The position numbers and the translations under genes are program-made. A stretch of DNA of 64,000 bases from positions 992,001-1,056,000 of the forward strand of contig NZ_JBHRSH010000002.1 in assembly GCF_042643165.1 (NCBI RefSeq), in the 5' to 3' direction. Below, piece by piece: positions 16,106 through 24,190 of this stretch (position 1 is the stretch's first letter; each line of letters starts with the position of its first letter). Source of the stretch: Hyphococcus aureus (GTDB lineage Bacteria > Pseudomonadota > Alphaproteobacteria > Caulobacterales > Parvularculaceae). The notes under the pieces were generated by a model, which was not told the DNA's origin, did no database searches, and saw only the letters and a program-made list of their open reading frames with translations.

Positions 16106-17569
16106 TCAGCTCGCCGCCGGCAGGAGCACCGCCGCGGCGAGGCCAAGGAAAACGAAAAATCCGACTACATCCGTCACGGTCGTCACGAAGACCGCAGATG
16201 ACACCGCCGGGTCGGCGCCGGCGCGTTGGAGGCTGATCGGCACCAGAATGCCCGCGAGCCCAGCGCAGAGCAGATTGACGACCATCGCGACGCCGACAAC
16301 GAGTCCCAGCCGCATCGCATCATCCTGGCCGCCCCATCCGCTGGCGAAATACCAGACGCCCGCGAGCGCCCCCATGATGATGGCGAAAAGAACGCCATTG
16401 AGTAATCCAACCAGCGCTTCGCGAAGGACGATACGTGTCGCATTGGAGGCGGTCAGATCTTTCGTAGCCAGCGAACGCACAACAACGGTCAGCGTTTGCG
16501 TCCCCGCATTGCCGCCCATAGAGGCGACAATCGGCATCAGCACAGCGAGCGCCACGATCTGACCGATAGCGCCATCAAAAAGGGCAATAACCAGTGAGGC
16601 GAGAATTGCAGTCACAAGGTTTACGGCCAGCCATGAAAAGCGTGACCGCACGGTCTCAAACACCGTGTCATTAAGGCCCGTGTCGGCTTCAACACCGCCG
16701 AGCGCCAACATGTCTTCGTGTGTCTCCTCGCGGACCATCTCGACGACGTCATCCACGGTGATCATGCCAATCAGACGCTCGGCGTCATCCACAACCGGCA
16801 CAGAGATGAGGTTATATTGTTCGAAGAGATAGGCGACCTCTTCCTGGTCCATCGTGACCGGAACCGTCCGCATGTTACGGCTGATCATGATCGTTTCGAT
16901 CACCGTCTCGCGCGGTGATTTCAGAAGCGTCGACAAAGGAACCGACCCCACAGGCTTGAACGCCGGGTCAACGACGAAGACTTCGTAGAAAGTGTCCGGA
17001 AGCTCCTCTGTGCCGCGCATGCGATCGATGATCTGCCCCACTGTCCAGAAGGCGGGCGACGCGAAAAACTCGCGCTGCATGAGACGACCGGCGCTTTCCT
17101 CCTCGAAATCGAGGGCGGCGCGCAACGCCAGCCGGTCTTCAATCGGCGCGTAGGAAAGAATCTCCGCCTGTTTTTCCTCGTCGAGGTCTTCGAGAACGAA
17201 GGCCGCGTCATCGGTGTCCAGCTCAGCCACAGCCTCGGCGACCTTCGCTGGGCCCATCACCTCGATAATGTGTTCAAGGAGATCTTCGTCGAGTTCTGCG
17301 AGGACTTCCGCGGGAAGCGCGCCGCCCAGAAGCGCAATCAGGGCTTCACGATCTTCTTCGTGCAACAGGCCGATAAGGTCGGCGACGTCGGCGGGATGGA
17401 GCTCGTTTGTCAGCCCCTCAAACGCGTCCGCATCCTCCGCCTCAATGGCGTCAGAGACAGAACGCACGAATTCGGGCGTAAGGGTCTGGTCTTCGGCGAA
17501 CTGGCCATCGCCTTCCGGCGGCGGCGCGTCGGGGCGAGCAACTTCGTCAATGGGCGTGTTTTCGCTCAT
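16106..17569 (-). CDS. mgtE: Magnesium transporter MgtE
   Basis: This 487-residue inner-membrane channel imports Mg2+. The N-terminal MgtE_N helical domain (LHPADVADLIGLLHEEDREA, and FVLEDLDEEKQAEIL) and two CBS domains (about residues 170-300, with TVPVTMDQEEVAYLFEQYNL and VPVVDDAERLIGMITVDDVV) form the Mg2+ sensor that closes the pore. Five transmembrane helices follow, including the pore motif PIVASMGGNAGTQTLTV, which supplies ion selectivity. Length and domain order are normal. It follows the DUF1467 gene on the same strand after a 174-base gap containing an AT-rich stretch, so it probably has its own promoter. Confidence 0.94.
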   Translation of the reverse strand: MSENTPIDEVARPDAPPPEGDGQFAEDQTLTPEFVRSVSDAIEAEDADAFEGLTNELHPADVADLIGLLHEEDREALIALLGGALPAEVLAELDEDLLEHIIEVMGPAKVAEAVAELDTDDAAFVLEDLDEEKQAEILSYAPIEDRLALRAALDFEEESAGRLMQREFFASPAFWTVGQIIDRMRGTEELPDTFYEVFVVDPAFKPVGSVPLSTLLKSPRETVIETIMISRNMRTVPVTMDQEEVAYLFEQYNLISVPVVDDAERLIGMITVDDVVEMVREETHEDMLALGGVEADTGLNDTVFETVRSRFSWLAVNLVTAILASLVIALFDGAIGQIVALAVLMPIVASMGGNAGTQTLTVVVRSLATKDLTASNATRIVLREALVGLLNGVLFAIIMGALAGVWYFASGWGGQDDAMRLGLVVGVAMVVNLLCAGLAGILVPISLQRAGADPAVSSAVFVTTVTDVVGFFVFLGLAAAVLLPAAS

Positions 17570-17743
17570 GGCTGCCCCTCGCGGCTTGCGACCGGAGTCA
17601 AGTGAAATGGATTGCCTTCACCTGTTGCTATTCTAGCCCTCGATTGAACGCAAGAGCATGAAAAGCCTATTTTTTTAGTAAGTTAGCGTAGCAGAGGAAA
17701 AAGTGAGGCTCGTCTTTTTCACTTACCTTCGCGACCGCCGCAA

Positions 17744-17989
17744 TCAGTCCCGAAAGTTGATAACTCCACTGAGGATGATCACCGCGGTAATCGCCCATAA
17801 TACGAATGCGATTTTTGTCGCCAGCCATGCTTTCTGTTTCAGTCTTGGATCAGCTGGCGCGCCGGGATCAGCGCCTTCAACGCCATCATCGGGCGCTTCC
17901 CAGCGCCCTTTCACATTCATGGGTAGGACGGCGAGAAAGACGACCCACCACCAGACAATAAAGATAACGACGGCGCCGGCGGGATTCAT
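17744..17989 (-). CDS. DUF1467 family small membrane protein
   Basis: This 81-residue protein has two membrane helices: GAVVIFIVWWWVVFLAVLP and ATKIAFVLWAITAVIILSG. A Pro/Gly/Asp-rich loop (PDDGVEGADPGAPADPRLKQ) links them. It is the DUF1467 family, often found between rnj and proS in alphaproteobacteria. Its ATG overlaps the rnj stop (ATGA), so it is translationally coupled and probably co-expressed. The function is unknown. The frame could extend to 18037, but that would lie wholly inside rnj without a ribosome site. Confidence 0.82.
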   Translation of the reverse strand: MNPAGAVVIFIVWWWVVFLAVLPMNVKGRWEAPDDGVEGADPGAPADPRLKQKAWLATKIAFVLWAITAVIILSGVINFRD

Positions 17990-19650
17990 GATTTTGTCCG
18001 ATGAATATGCGTGAGAATGACCGGGCGCTTGCCCCATACCTCGTCATAATAGACCCGAGCCGCACGTTTGACCGCAAGCGTCACAGCTTCGTCGTCGCTG
18101 CGCTTTGTTTTCGGCAAGGCCAGAACCGCATCCTCGATGTCGTCCGCCAGCCCGGCGTCTTCAGGACCGGTCTCTTCATCGTCGACAACACCTATCCCCT
18201 CTACGATCACATCATCGGCAAGCCCGCCTTTGTGGTCGAGCACCAGCGAGACTGCGATGGCGCCGGCATATGAGAGTTTGCGACGCTCGCGCAAAGGCGC
18301 GGCCCCGTCCGGCAACAACACATCGCCGTCGAGATAGATGCGCCCTGCCGGAACTTCGTCTATGCGCTCGGGCCCATCTGGAGCGATGCGAATCAGGTCT
18401 CCGTTACGCGGTGCAAAGGATTTTTCTGCGCCAAGCTCCAAAGCAAACTCCGCATGCTCTTCAAGATGACGCGCCTCACCATGAACAGGGATCGAAATAC
18501 TTGGCCGCGCCCATTCATACATGGCCCTCAGCTCTTCCCGGCAGGGATGCCCTGAGACATGCACAAACTCGTCTTTCTCGGTGATGATCTTGACGCCAAG
18601 CTCCACCAGGTCGTTCTGAAGATTGTAAATCTCACGGTCATTGCCGGGAATGATTTTGGAGGAGAAAATCACGGTATCGCCTTCGGAAAGCGTCAGGTCG
18701 CGGTGATCATTGCGGGCGATGCGCGAAAGCGCAGCCCGTGGCTCTCCCTGGCTGCCCGTACACAGATAAAGCACATGCTGGCGCGGCAGATGACCTGCGT
18801 TCTTCGGGTCAACAAAACGCAGGCCCTTGGGCAAAATCCCAACCTCGCCAGCGGCTTCGACGATGCGCAGCATGGAGCGGCCAAGAAGGCACACGCTGCG
18901 ATCCGCGGCCATAGCCGCCTCACAGATCGAGACAACGCGAGAGACATTGGACGCAAAAGTCGTGACCGCGACACGGCCTTCCTGCTCAGCGATGAGTTTC
19001 GTAAGTGACTTTTTCACCGCTGTCTCGGAGCCGGACTCGCCGGCGGACAAGACATTCGTCGAATCGCAAACCATGGCGAGCAGCCCGTCGTCGCCCAATT
19101 TCTTTATAGTGCCGCTATCTGTTAAAGGCCCAAGCGACGGGGATTTGTCGATTTTCCAGTCGCCTGTGTGCAGGACGGTTCCGAATTCAGTCCGCAGGAT
19201 AACGCCGCTCGGCTCAGGAATGGAATGCGTGAGCGTAACATATTCAATATCAAACGGCCCAAGTTCAAAACGGGCGTTCATGTCGATGACGTTCAACTCC
19301 ACATCAGTGACGTCATATTCTTCGAACTTACGCTCGACCAGCGCCGCCGTGAAAGGCGTCGCATAGATAGGGCAGCCGAGTTTTGGCGCCAGCAACGCGA
19401 CCGCGCCGATATGATCTTCATGGCCATGCGTCAGAAGCAGTCCGTGGAGCGCTTCCTTTTCCTCAAGAATATAAGAAGGGTCCGGGCAAATGAGGTCGAT
19501 GCCGGGCGTTGTAAGGTCGCCGAACATGACGCCGCAATCGATCATGATCCATTGCCGGTTAGCGGGCGAACCCACGCCGTAAAGGTTCATGTTCATGCCG
19601 ATCTCGCCGGACCCGCCGAGCGGCAGGAAAACAAGCTCCTTCTTCGACAT
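17986..19650 (-). CDS. rnj: Ribonuclease J
   Basis: This 554-residue metallo-beta-lactamase/beta-CASP ribonuclease processes and degrades RNA by endonucleolytic and 5'-to-3' exonucleolytic cleavage. The zinc motif THGHEDHIGA is at residues 74-83, with further ligands in LTHSIPEPSG and HTGDWKID. The beta-CASP segment includes VCDSTNVL and TTFASNVSR, and the SGH motif appears as HVSGHPCREEL; IPVHGEARHLEEHA is the final metal motif. The start overlaps the coaX stop by one base. The birA-coaX-rnj order is the classical alphaproteobacterial arrangement downstream of nuoN, and all run as one likely operon. Confidence 0.95.
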   Translation of the reverse strand: MSKKELVFLPLGGSGEIGMNMNLYGVGSPANRQWIMIDCGVMFGDLTTPGIDLICPDPSYILEEKEALHGLLLTHGHEDHIGAVALLAPKLGCPIYATPFTAALVERKFEEYDVTDVELNVIDMNARFELGPFDIEYVTLTHSIPEPSGVILRTEFGTVLHTGDWKIDKSPSLGPLTDSGTIKKLGDDGLLAMVCDSTNVLSAGESGSETAVKKSLTKLIAEQEGRVAVTTFASNVSRVVSICEAAMAADRSVCLLGRSMLRIVEAAGEVGILPKGLRFVDPKNAGHLPRQHVLYLCTGSQGEPRAALSRIARNDHRDLTLSEGDTVIFSSKIIPGNDREIYNLQNDLVELGVKIITEKDEFVHVSGHPCREELRAMYEWARPSISIPVHGEARHLEEHAEFALELGAEKSFAPRNGDLIRIAPDGPERIDEVPAGRIYLDGDVLLPDGAAPLRERRKLSYAGAIAVSLVLDHKGGLADDVIVEGIGVVDDEETGPEDAGLADDIEDAVLALPKTKRSDDEAVTLAVKRAARVYYDEVWGKRPVILTHIHRTKS

Positions 19651-20420
19651 TATTTCGCCTTCAACCGTTTCGAGATTTCGTAAAGGCCCCGAATGGTGAG
19701 GTCGTGATCAAAGATGTCGATAGCGTCCGTTTGCCCTTCGAACAGAGAGGCGATGCCGCCCGTCGCTACAACTTTCATCGGCGCCGGATATTCCGCCTTG
19801 ATGCGCGACAGGAGACCTTCAATGAGCGAAATATACCCCCAGAATACGCCCGTCTGCATGGCGCCGACCGTATCCGTTCCGATGATTTTTTCAGGCTTTT
19901 CAATCGCGATGCGCGGCAGCCGTGCGGCCGCCTCATGCAGAGCCTGCATGGAGAGGTTGATGCCCGGCGCGATGACGCCGCCTTCGAACCCGCCATCAGC
20001 GCCGACAATGTCGAAATTGGTCGCCGTCCCGCTATCCACCACCACAAGCGGACCGCCATGTGCGGTGAAGGCGCCGACCGCATTCACAAGCCTGTCAGCG
20101 CCGGCTTCCGATGGTTTCGTAATGCGGACATCAACGCCCGGTATGTTGTCATGCCCGATGACAAAAGGCTCGCAGTTGAAATAACGCCGCGAAAGATTGC
20201 GCAGATGAAACAGCGACTGTGGCACCACGGTCGAGATGATACATTCAGAGATATCGCCAAGCTTGAAGCCGGCAAATTCCATAAGTTGCGCCAGCCAGAC
20301 CGCATATTCATCGGCGGTGCGCGTTGTCGAAGTCGAGGCGCGCCATTGCGCTGCAGGCTGATCTTTATCGTAAAGCGCGATCACCGAATTGGTGTTGCCG
20401 ACGTCTATGGCGAGCAGCAT
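19650..20420 (-). CDS. coaX: Type III pantothenate kinase
   Basis: This 256-residue cytoplasmic enzyme phosphorylates pantothenate, the first step of coenzyme A synthesis. It has the ASKHA-fold motifs: DVGNT (residues 6-10), the pantothenate-site stretch PSEAGADRLVNAVGA, DSGTATNFD, GGVIAPGINLSMQALHEAAA, and the C-terminal VVATGGIASLFEG. Unlike type I and II enzymes, type III proteins are not inhibited by CoA and require a monovalent cation. Its stop overlaps the rnj start and it begins 3 bases after birA, so it is co-translated in the nuo-birA-coaX-rnj unit. Confidence 0.95.
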   Translation of the reverse strand: MLLAIDVGNTNSVIALYDKDQPAAQWRASTSTTRTADEYAVWLAQLMEFAGFKLGDISECIISTVVPQSLFHLRNLSRRYFNCEPFVIGHDNIPGVDVRITKPSEAGADRLVNAVGAFTAHGGPLVVVDSGTATNFDIVGADGGFEGGVIAPGINLSMQALHEAAARLPRIAIEKPEKIIGTDTVGAMQTGVFWGYISLIEGLLSRIKAEYPAPMKVVATGGIASLFEGQTDAIDIFDHDLTIRGLYEISKRLKAK

Positions 20421-20423
20421 GAG

Positions 20424-21161
20424 CTATTCCTGACTTTGCGGCGAAAAGAAGACTTCACCAGCCGCGATTGTCCGCGTTCCCGCCTCCGAGCGCAATATCA
20501 ATGCTCCGGTTTCATCAATCCCTTCAAAAACGCCACTCAATTCCTGATTTGGCAACCGGACGGTAATGGCGCTCCCCACCCCACCCGCGCGAGCAAGCCA
20601 TGCATCCCGGATCGGCCCGAAGCCCGCTTTTTTCCATTCCGCGTAATAGGTCCAGAAATGACCGTCGAGCGATGCAGCGAAGGCGCCGGGACCCGGCGGC
20701 GGCGAAACGTGGTCCACTAGGCGCGCCACGGCGTAAGGCATGCCTTCCGGCGCCGTCACCATGTTTACGCCGATGCCAATGGCCAGATGGCTTCCAAGAT
20801 TTTCGAGGAGAATGCCCCCGCATTTCCCGCCTTCGATCAAGACGTCATTGGGCCATTTGAGAGCGATTTTGTCTTCACTGATGGTCTCGTCGACGGTTGC
20901 GGCGAGCGCCAGCGCGATGACAAAGGAAAGCTGGCCCCAGCGCTCCATTGGCGCATCGGGTTTGAAAAAGAGTGTGCCGGCGAAATCCCCTGTCTCCTGC
21001 TCCCAGCGGCGGCCTCGACGGCCATAACCGGCAGTCTGGCGGAGGGCCAGAATCCAGACCGGACCGCCTGCCCCGGATTCTGCGCGGCGACGCGCCTCCG
21101 CGCTCGTTGAATCGAGGGTGTCGAAAACTTCGATCAGCGTTCCTGATGGAAGTTTGCGCAC
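20424..21161 (-). CDS. birA: Biotin--[acetyl-CoA-carboxylase] ligase
   Basis: This 245-residue enzyme activates biotin as biotinyl-AMP and attaches it to biotin carboxyl carrier proteins. Visible motifs are LDSTSAEARRR, the adenylate loop GYGRRGRRW (45-53), KWPNDV (102-107) and GGKCGGILLE, plus a small C-terminal SH3-like domain (ELSGVFEGIDETGALILRSE). It lacks the N-terminal helix-turn-helix of E. coli BirA, so it is a catalytic-only ligase without repressor function, as is common in alphaproteobacteria. It starts 3 bases after the nuoN stop. Confidence 0.94.
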   Translation of the reverse strand: MRKLPSGTLIEVFDTLDSTSAEARRRAESGAGGPVWILALRQTAGYGRRGRRWEQETGDFAGTLFFKPDAPMERWGQLSFVIALALAATVDETISEDKIALKWPNDVLIEGGKCGGILLENLGSHLAIGIGVNMVTAPEGMPYAVARLVDHVSPPPGPGAFAASLDGHFWTYYAEWKKAGFGPIRDAWLARAGGVGSAITVRLPNQELSGVFEGIDETGALILRSEAGTRTIAAGEVFFSPQSQE

Positions 21162-21164
21162 GTT

Positions 21165-22610
21165 TTAGAAAAGAGACGCCGCTGCGGTTTCTGCAATCTG
21201 CCGCAGATAACCCATGCCGATGGTCAGCACCGGGAACATGAGGGCGGCCGAACCCCAAGCGGCGAGCCCGAGGGCCGGCCCATGATCGCGTTCAAATGCA
21301 GGCGTAGGCTCATCGAACCACATGAACCAGATAATGCGCAAATAGTAGAAAGCTGAGACCGCGCTAGCCACGACGCCCGCCACGGCGAGCCAGATGAGAC
21401 CGGAATCCACAGCCGCCAGAAATACATACCATTTGCCGAAGAACCCTGCTGTCGGCGGCACGCCGGCGAGAGAGAAGAGAAGCACGGTCAAGATAAGCGC
21501 CATCGGCATATTTGTGCGCGAGAGGCCTGAAAGATCGGAGATGTTTTCGGTCATGCCGCCGCGGCGGCGCATCATCAAGATGACGGCGAAGGTTCCAACG
21601 GTCATGACAATATAGATCGCCATATAGATCAGGACCGAGGACACGCCGGAAGCCGAACCGGCGGCAAGCCCGATCAGCGCATAGCCCATATGACCAATTG
21701 AGGAATACGCCATCAGGCGTTTGATGTTTGTCTGTGCGATGGCGGAAAAGGCGCCCACCATCATGGAGGCAAGCGCTATGAGCGCAATCACAGGCCGCCA
21801 GTCTTCGACAACGCCGGGGAAGGACGACATCAAAACGCGAGTAAAAAGCGCCATAGCGGCGAGCTTCGGCGCCGCGGCGAAAAAGGCCGTCACCGGCGTT
21901 GGTGAGCCTTCATAGACGTCCGGCGTCCACATATGGAACGGCGCGGCGGAAACCTTGAAGGCAAGCCCCGAGATCATGAAGACAAGACCAATGACAAGGC
22001 CGGCATTGTTCTGATTCACTGCCGCCGCCTTGGCGATCTCGGTAAAGACCGTGGAGCCCGTGAAGCCATAAACCAGCGAAGCGCCGTAAAGCAGAAGGCA
22101 TGACGACAAGGCGCCGAGCACAAAATATTTGAGGCCCGCTTCTGTCGAGCGGCGGCTGTCACGATTGAAGGCTGCCAGAATGTAAAGCGCGAGGCTCTGG
22201 GTTTCGACGCCCATATAGAGCGAAATCAGGTCAGTGGCGGACACCATCAGCGACATGCCGAACGCCGCAAGAACGATCAGCACGGGGTATTCAAAACGGC
22301 CAAGCTGTTCGCCGGCGAGATAACGGTCCGACATCAAAATGGCGAAGGCCGCCGCGCCGTAGATCAAAATCTTGCAGAAGGTTGAAAAGGCGTCGATGCG
22401 GAACGCGCCGTCAAACAGAGATGTCGTGGCGCCGCCGCCGGGTGAGACGAAGACCAGAACGCCAGCAACGATGAGCAACAGAACCGCCGAAATAGAAATT
22501 TTCGACGCGGCTTTATCACCGAGAAAAACACCGGTGATCAATAGCGCCATCGCGCCGATCGCCAGCGCCAGCTCCGGGCGGGCAAAAGCAAGGGTTTCAA
22601 AAAGGCCCAT
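21165..22610 (-). CDS. nuoN: NADH-quinone oxidoreductase subunit N
   Basis: This 481-residue subunit is one of the three antiporter-like proton-pumping channels in the membrane arm of complex I. It is built of about 14 helices. The family pattern includes YFVLGALSSCLLLYGASLVY, KVSAAPFHMWTPDVYEGSPTPV with the functional Lys and His, and LMAYSSIGHMGYALIGL. NuoN lies closest to the NuoA-H-J-K module of the arm. Length and motifs are normal. Its ATG overlaps the nuoM stop by one base. Confidence 0.95.
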   Translation of the reverse strand: MGLFETLAFARPELALAIGAMALLITGVFLGDKAASKISISAVLLLIVAGVLVFVSPGGGATTSLFDGAFRIDAFSTFCKILIYGAAAFAILMSDRYLAGEQLGRFEYPVLIVLAAFGMSLMVSATDLISLYMGVETQSLALYILAAFNRDSRRSTEAGLKYFVLGALSSCLLLYGASLVYGFTGSTVFTEIAKAAAVNQNNAGLVIGLVFMISGLAFKVSAAPFHMWTPDVYEGSPTPVTAFFAAAPKLAAMALFTRVLMSSFPGVVEDWRPVIALIALASMMVGAFSAIAQTNIKRLMAYSSIGHMGYALIGLAAGSASGVSSVLIYMAIYIVMTVGTFAVILMMRRRGGMTENISDLSGLSRTNMPMALILTVLLFSLAGVPPTAGFFGKWYVFLAAVDSGLIWLAVAGVVASAVSAFYYLRIIWFMWFDEPTPAFERDHGPALGLAAWGSAALMFPVLTIGMGYLRQIAETAAASLF

Positions 22611-24190
22611 CAGTTCACTCCGCCGGCAATGAGCGCTGCGTTGTAGTTCTCAATCAAAAGATCCACCGCTGGACTGAAGACATGAAGCGCCGGTCCCGGG
22701 TTGAAACCGAGGAACAAGGCGAAAGCCATCAAGACGCCAAGCATCGCAAGTTCTCGCGTATTCACATCTGTGATCGTCATGAGCGATTCTTTTTCCAGCT
22801 TGCCATACATCACCGCCCGATAGAGCCGAAGCGCATAGGCCGCCGACAGGATCACGCCGAAGGCGGCGAAAAAAGCAATCCAGCTATTCAGCTTGAAAGC
22901 GCCGGTCATAGTAAGAATTTCGCCGACAAAACCACTTGTGCCCGGCAGGCCGACATTGCCCATGGTGAAGAAGAGGAAAAGGAACGCATATAGCGGCATG
23001 CGGTGAACGAGTCCGCCATAGGCGGCGATCTCTCGCGTATGCATGCGGTCATAGACGACACCGACACACAGGAAGAGCGCACCGGAGATGAAACCGTGCG
23101 ATAGCATCTGGAACAGGGCGCCATCGATCCCCTGCTCCGTACCAGTGAAAATCCCCATGGTCACGAAGCCCATATGGGCGACCGAGGAATAAGCGATCAG
23201 TTTTTTGATGTCTTCCTGCGCCAGCGCCACCAGCGATGTGTAGATGATCGCAATTACCGAGAGCGCAAAGACAAAAGGCGCGAAATCAGCGCTCGCTAAC
23301 GGGAACATCGGCAGCGAGAAACGCAAGAATCCGTAACCGCCCATCTTCAACAGGATCGCCGCGAGCACCACAGAACCGGCAGTCGGCGCCTGAACGTGCG
23401 CATCGGGAAGCCAGGTATGAACCGGCCACATGGGCATCTTCACTGCAAACGAGGCGAAGAACGCCACCCAAAGCCATTTTTGCGCCCCATGAGGGAAATC
23501 GAAATTCTGAAGCGCGGGAATATCCGTCGTGCCGGCCTGCGCATACATCCACGCCATGGCGATGAGCATGAAAAGCGAGCCAAGCAAGGTGTAGAGGAAG
23601 AATTTGAGCGACGCGTAAATTCGGCTCGGCATCATGACGCCGGCGAATTCTTTTGTTCCTTTTGAGCCCCACACGCCGATGATGAGGAACATCGGAATGA
23701 GGCTGCCCTCGAAGAAGAAATAGAAGAGGAACAGGTCGAGGGCGCAGAAAACGCCGATCATCAGTGTTTCAAGAATAAGAAACGCGATCATGTAATCCGC
23801 GACACGGGACTTGATCGAGTTCCACGACGCCAGAATGCAGATCGGCATAAAGAAGGTGGTCAACAGCACGAACAGGATTGAAATCCCGTCCACGCCCATC
23901 TTGTAGCTGATGCCCCCGCCGATCCACGGGAACTGCTCCACAAGCTGATAGCCCGCGATGGATGTGTCGTAGAGCGCATAGGCGCCGAGCGACAAGAGGA
24001 ATGTCGCAGACGTAAAGACGAGTGCGATAATGCGCGCATTCCGCTCGACCGTTCTGAGGTCTTCTGCGGCGATGGACCCGTCATCATTCTTGCGCGCCAC
24101 CATGCGCGCAGCGATGATGAACAGCGCTCCGACGAGCGGCGCGAAGGTGATGAAGCTGAGCCATGGCTGGTTGGCGAAACTTTCAGTCAT
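22610..24190 (-). CDS. nuoM: NADH-quinone oxidoreductase subunit M
   Basis: This 526-residue antiporter-like subunit sits between NuoL and NuoN in the complex I membrane arm. Key segments are the Glu-bearing helix (FFEGSLIPMFLIIGVWGS), KMPMWPVHTWLPDAHVQAPT with the pumping Lys/His, and LIAYSSVAHMGFVTMGI. A cytosolic N-terminal loop (ARMVARKNDDGSIAAEDLRT) is slightly extended. It overlaps nuoL and nuoN by one base on each side, indicating tight translational coupling. Confidence 0.95.
   Translation of the reverse strand: MTESFANQPWLSFITFAPLVGALFIIAARMVARKNDDGSIAAEDLRTVERNARIIALVFTSATFLLSLGAYALYDTSIAGYQLVEQFPWIGGGISYKMGVDGISILFVLLTTFFMPICILASWNSIKSRVADYMIAFLILETLMIGVFCALDLFLFYFFFEGSLIPMFLIIGVWGSKGTKEFAGVMMPSRIYASLKFFLYTLLGSLFMLIAMAWMYAQAGTTDIPALQNFDFPHGAQKWLWVAFFASFAVKMPMWPVHTWLPDAHVQAPTAGSVVLAAILLKMGGYGFLRFSLPMFPLASADFAPFVFALSVIAIIYTSLVALAQEDIKKLIAYSSVAHMGFVTMGIFTGTEQGIDGALFQMLSHGFISGALFLCVGVVYDRMHTREIAAYGGLVHRMPLYAFLFLFFTMGNVGLPGTSGFVGEILTMTGAFKLNSWIAFFAAFGVILSAAYALRLYRAVMYGKLEKESLMTITDVNTRELAMLGVLMAFALFLGFNPGPALHVFSPAVDLLIENYNAALIAGGVN

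Noticed and set aside
17697..17720. GAAAAAG / CTTTTTC hairpin between DUF1467 and mgtE
   Set aside because: An A/T-only stem of 7 bp is too weak for a confident terminator.
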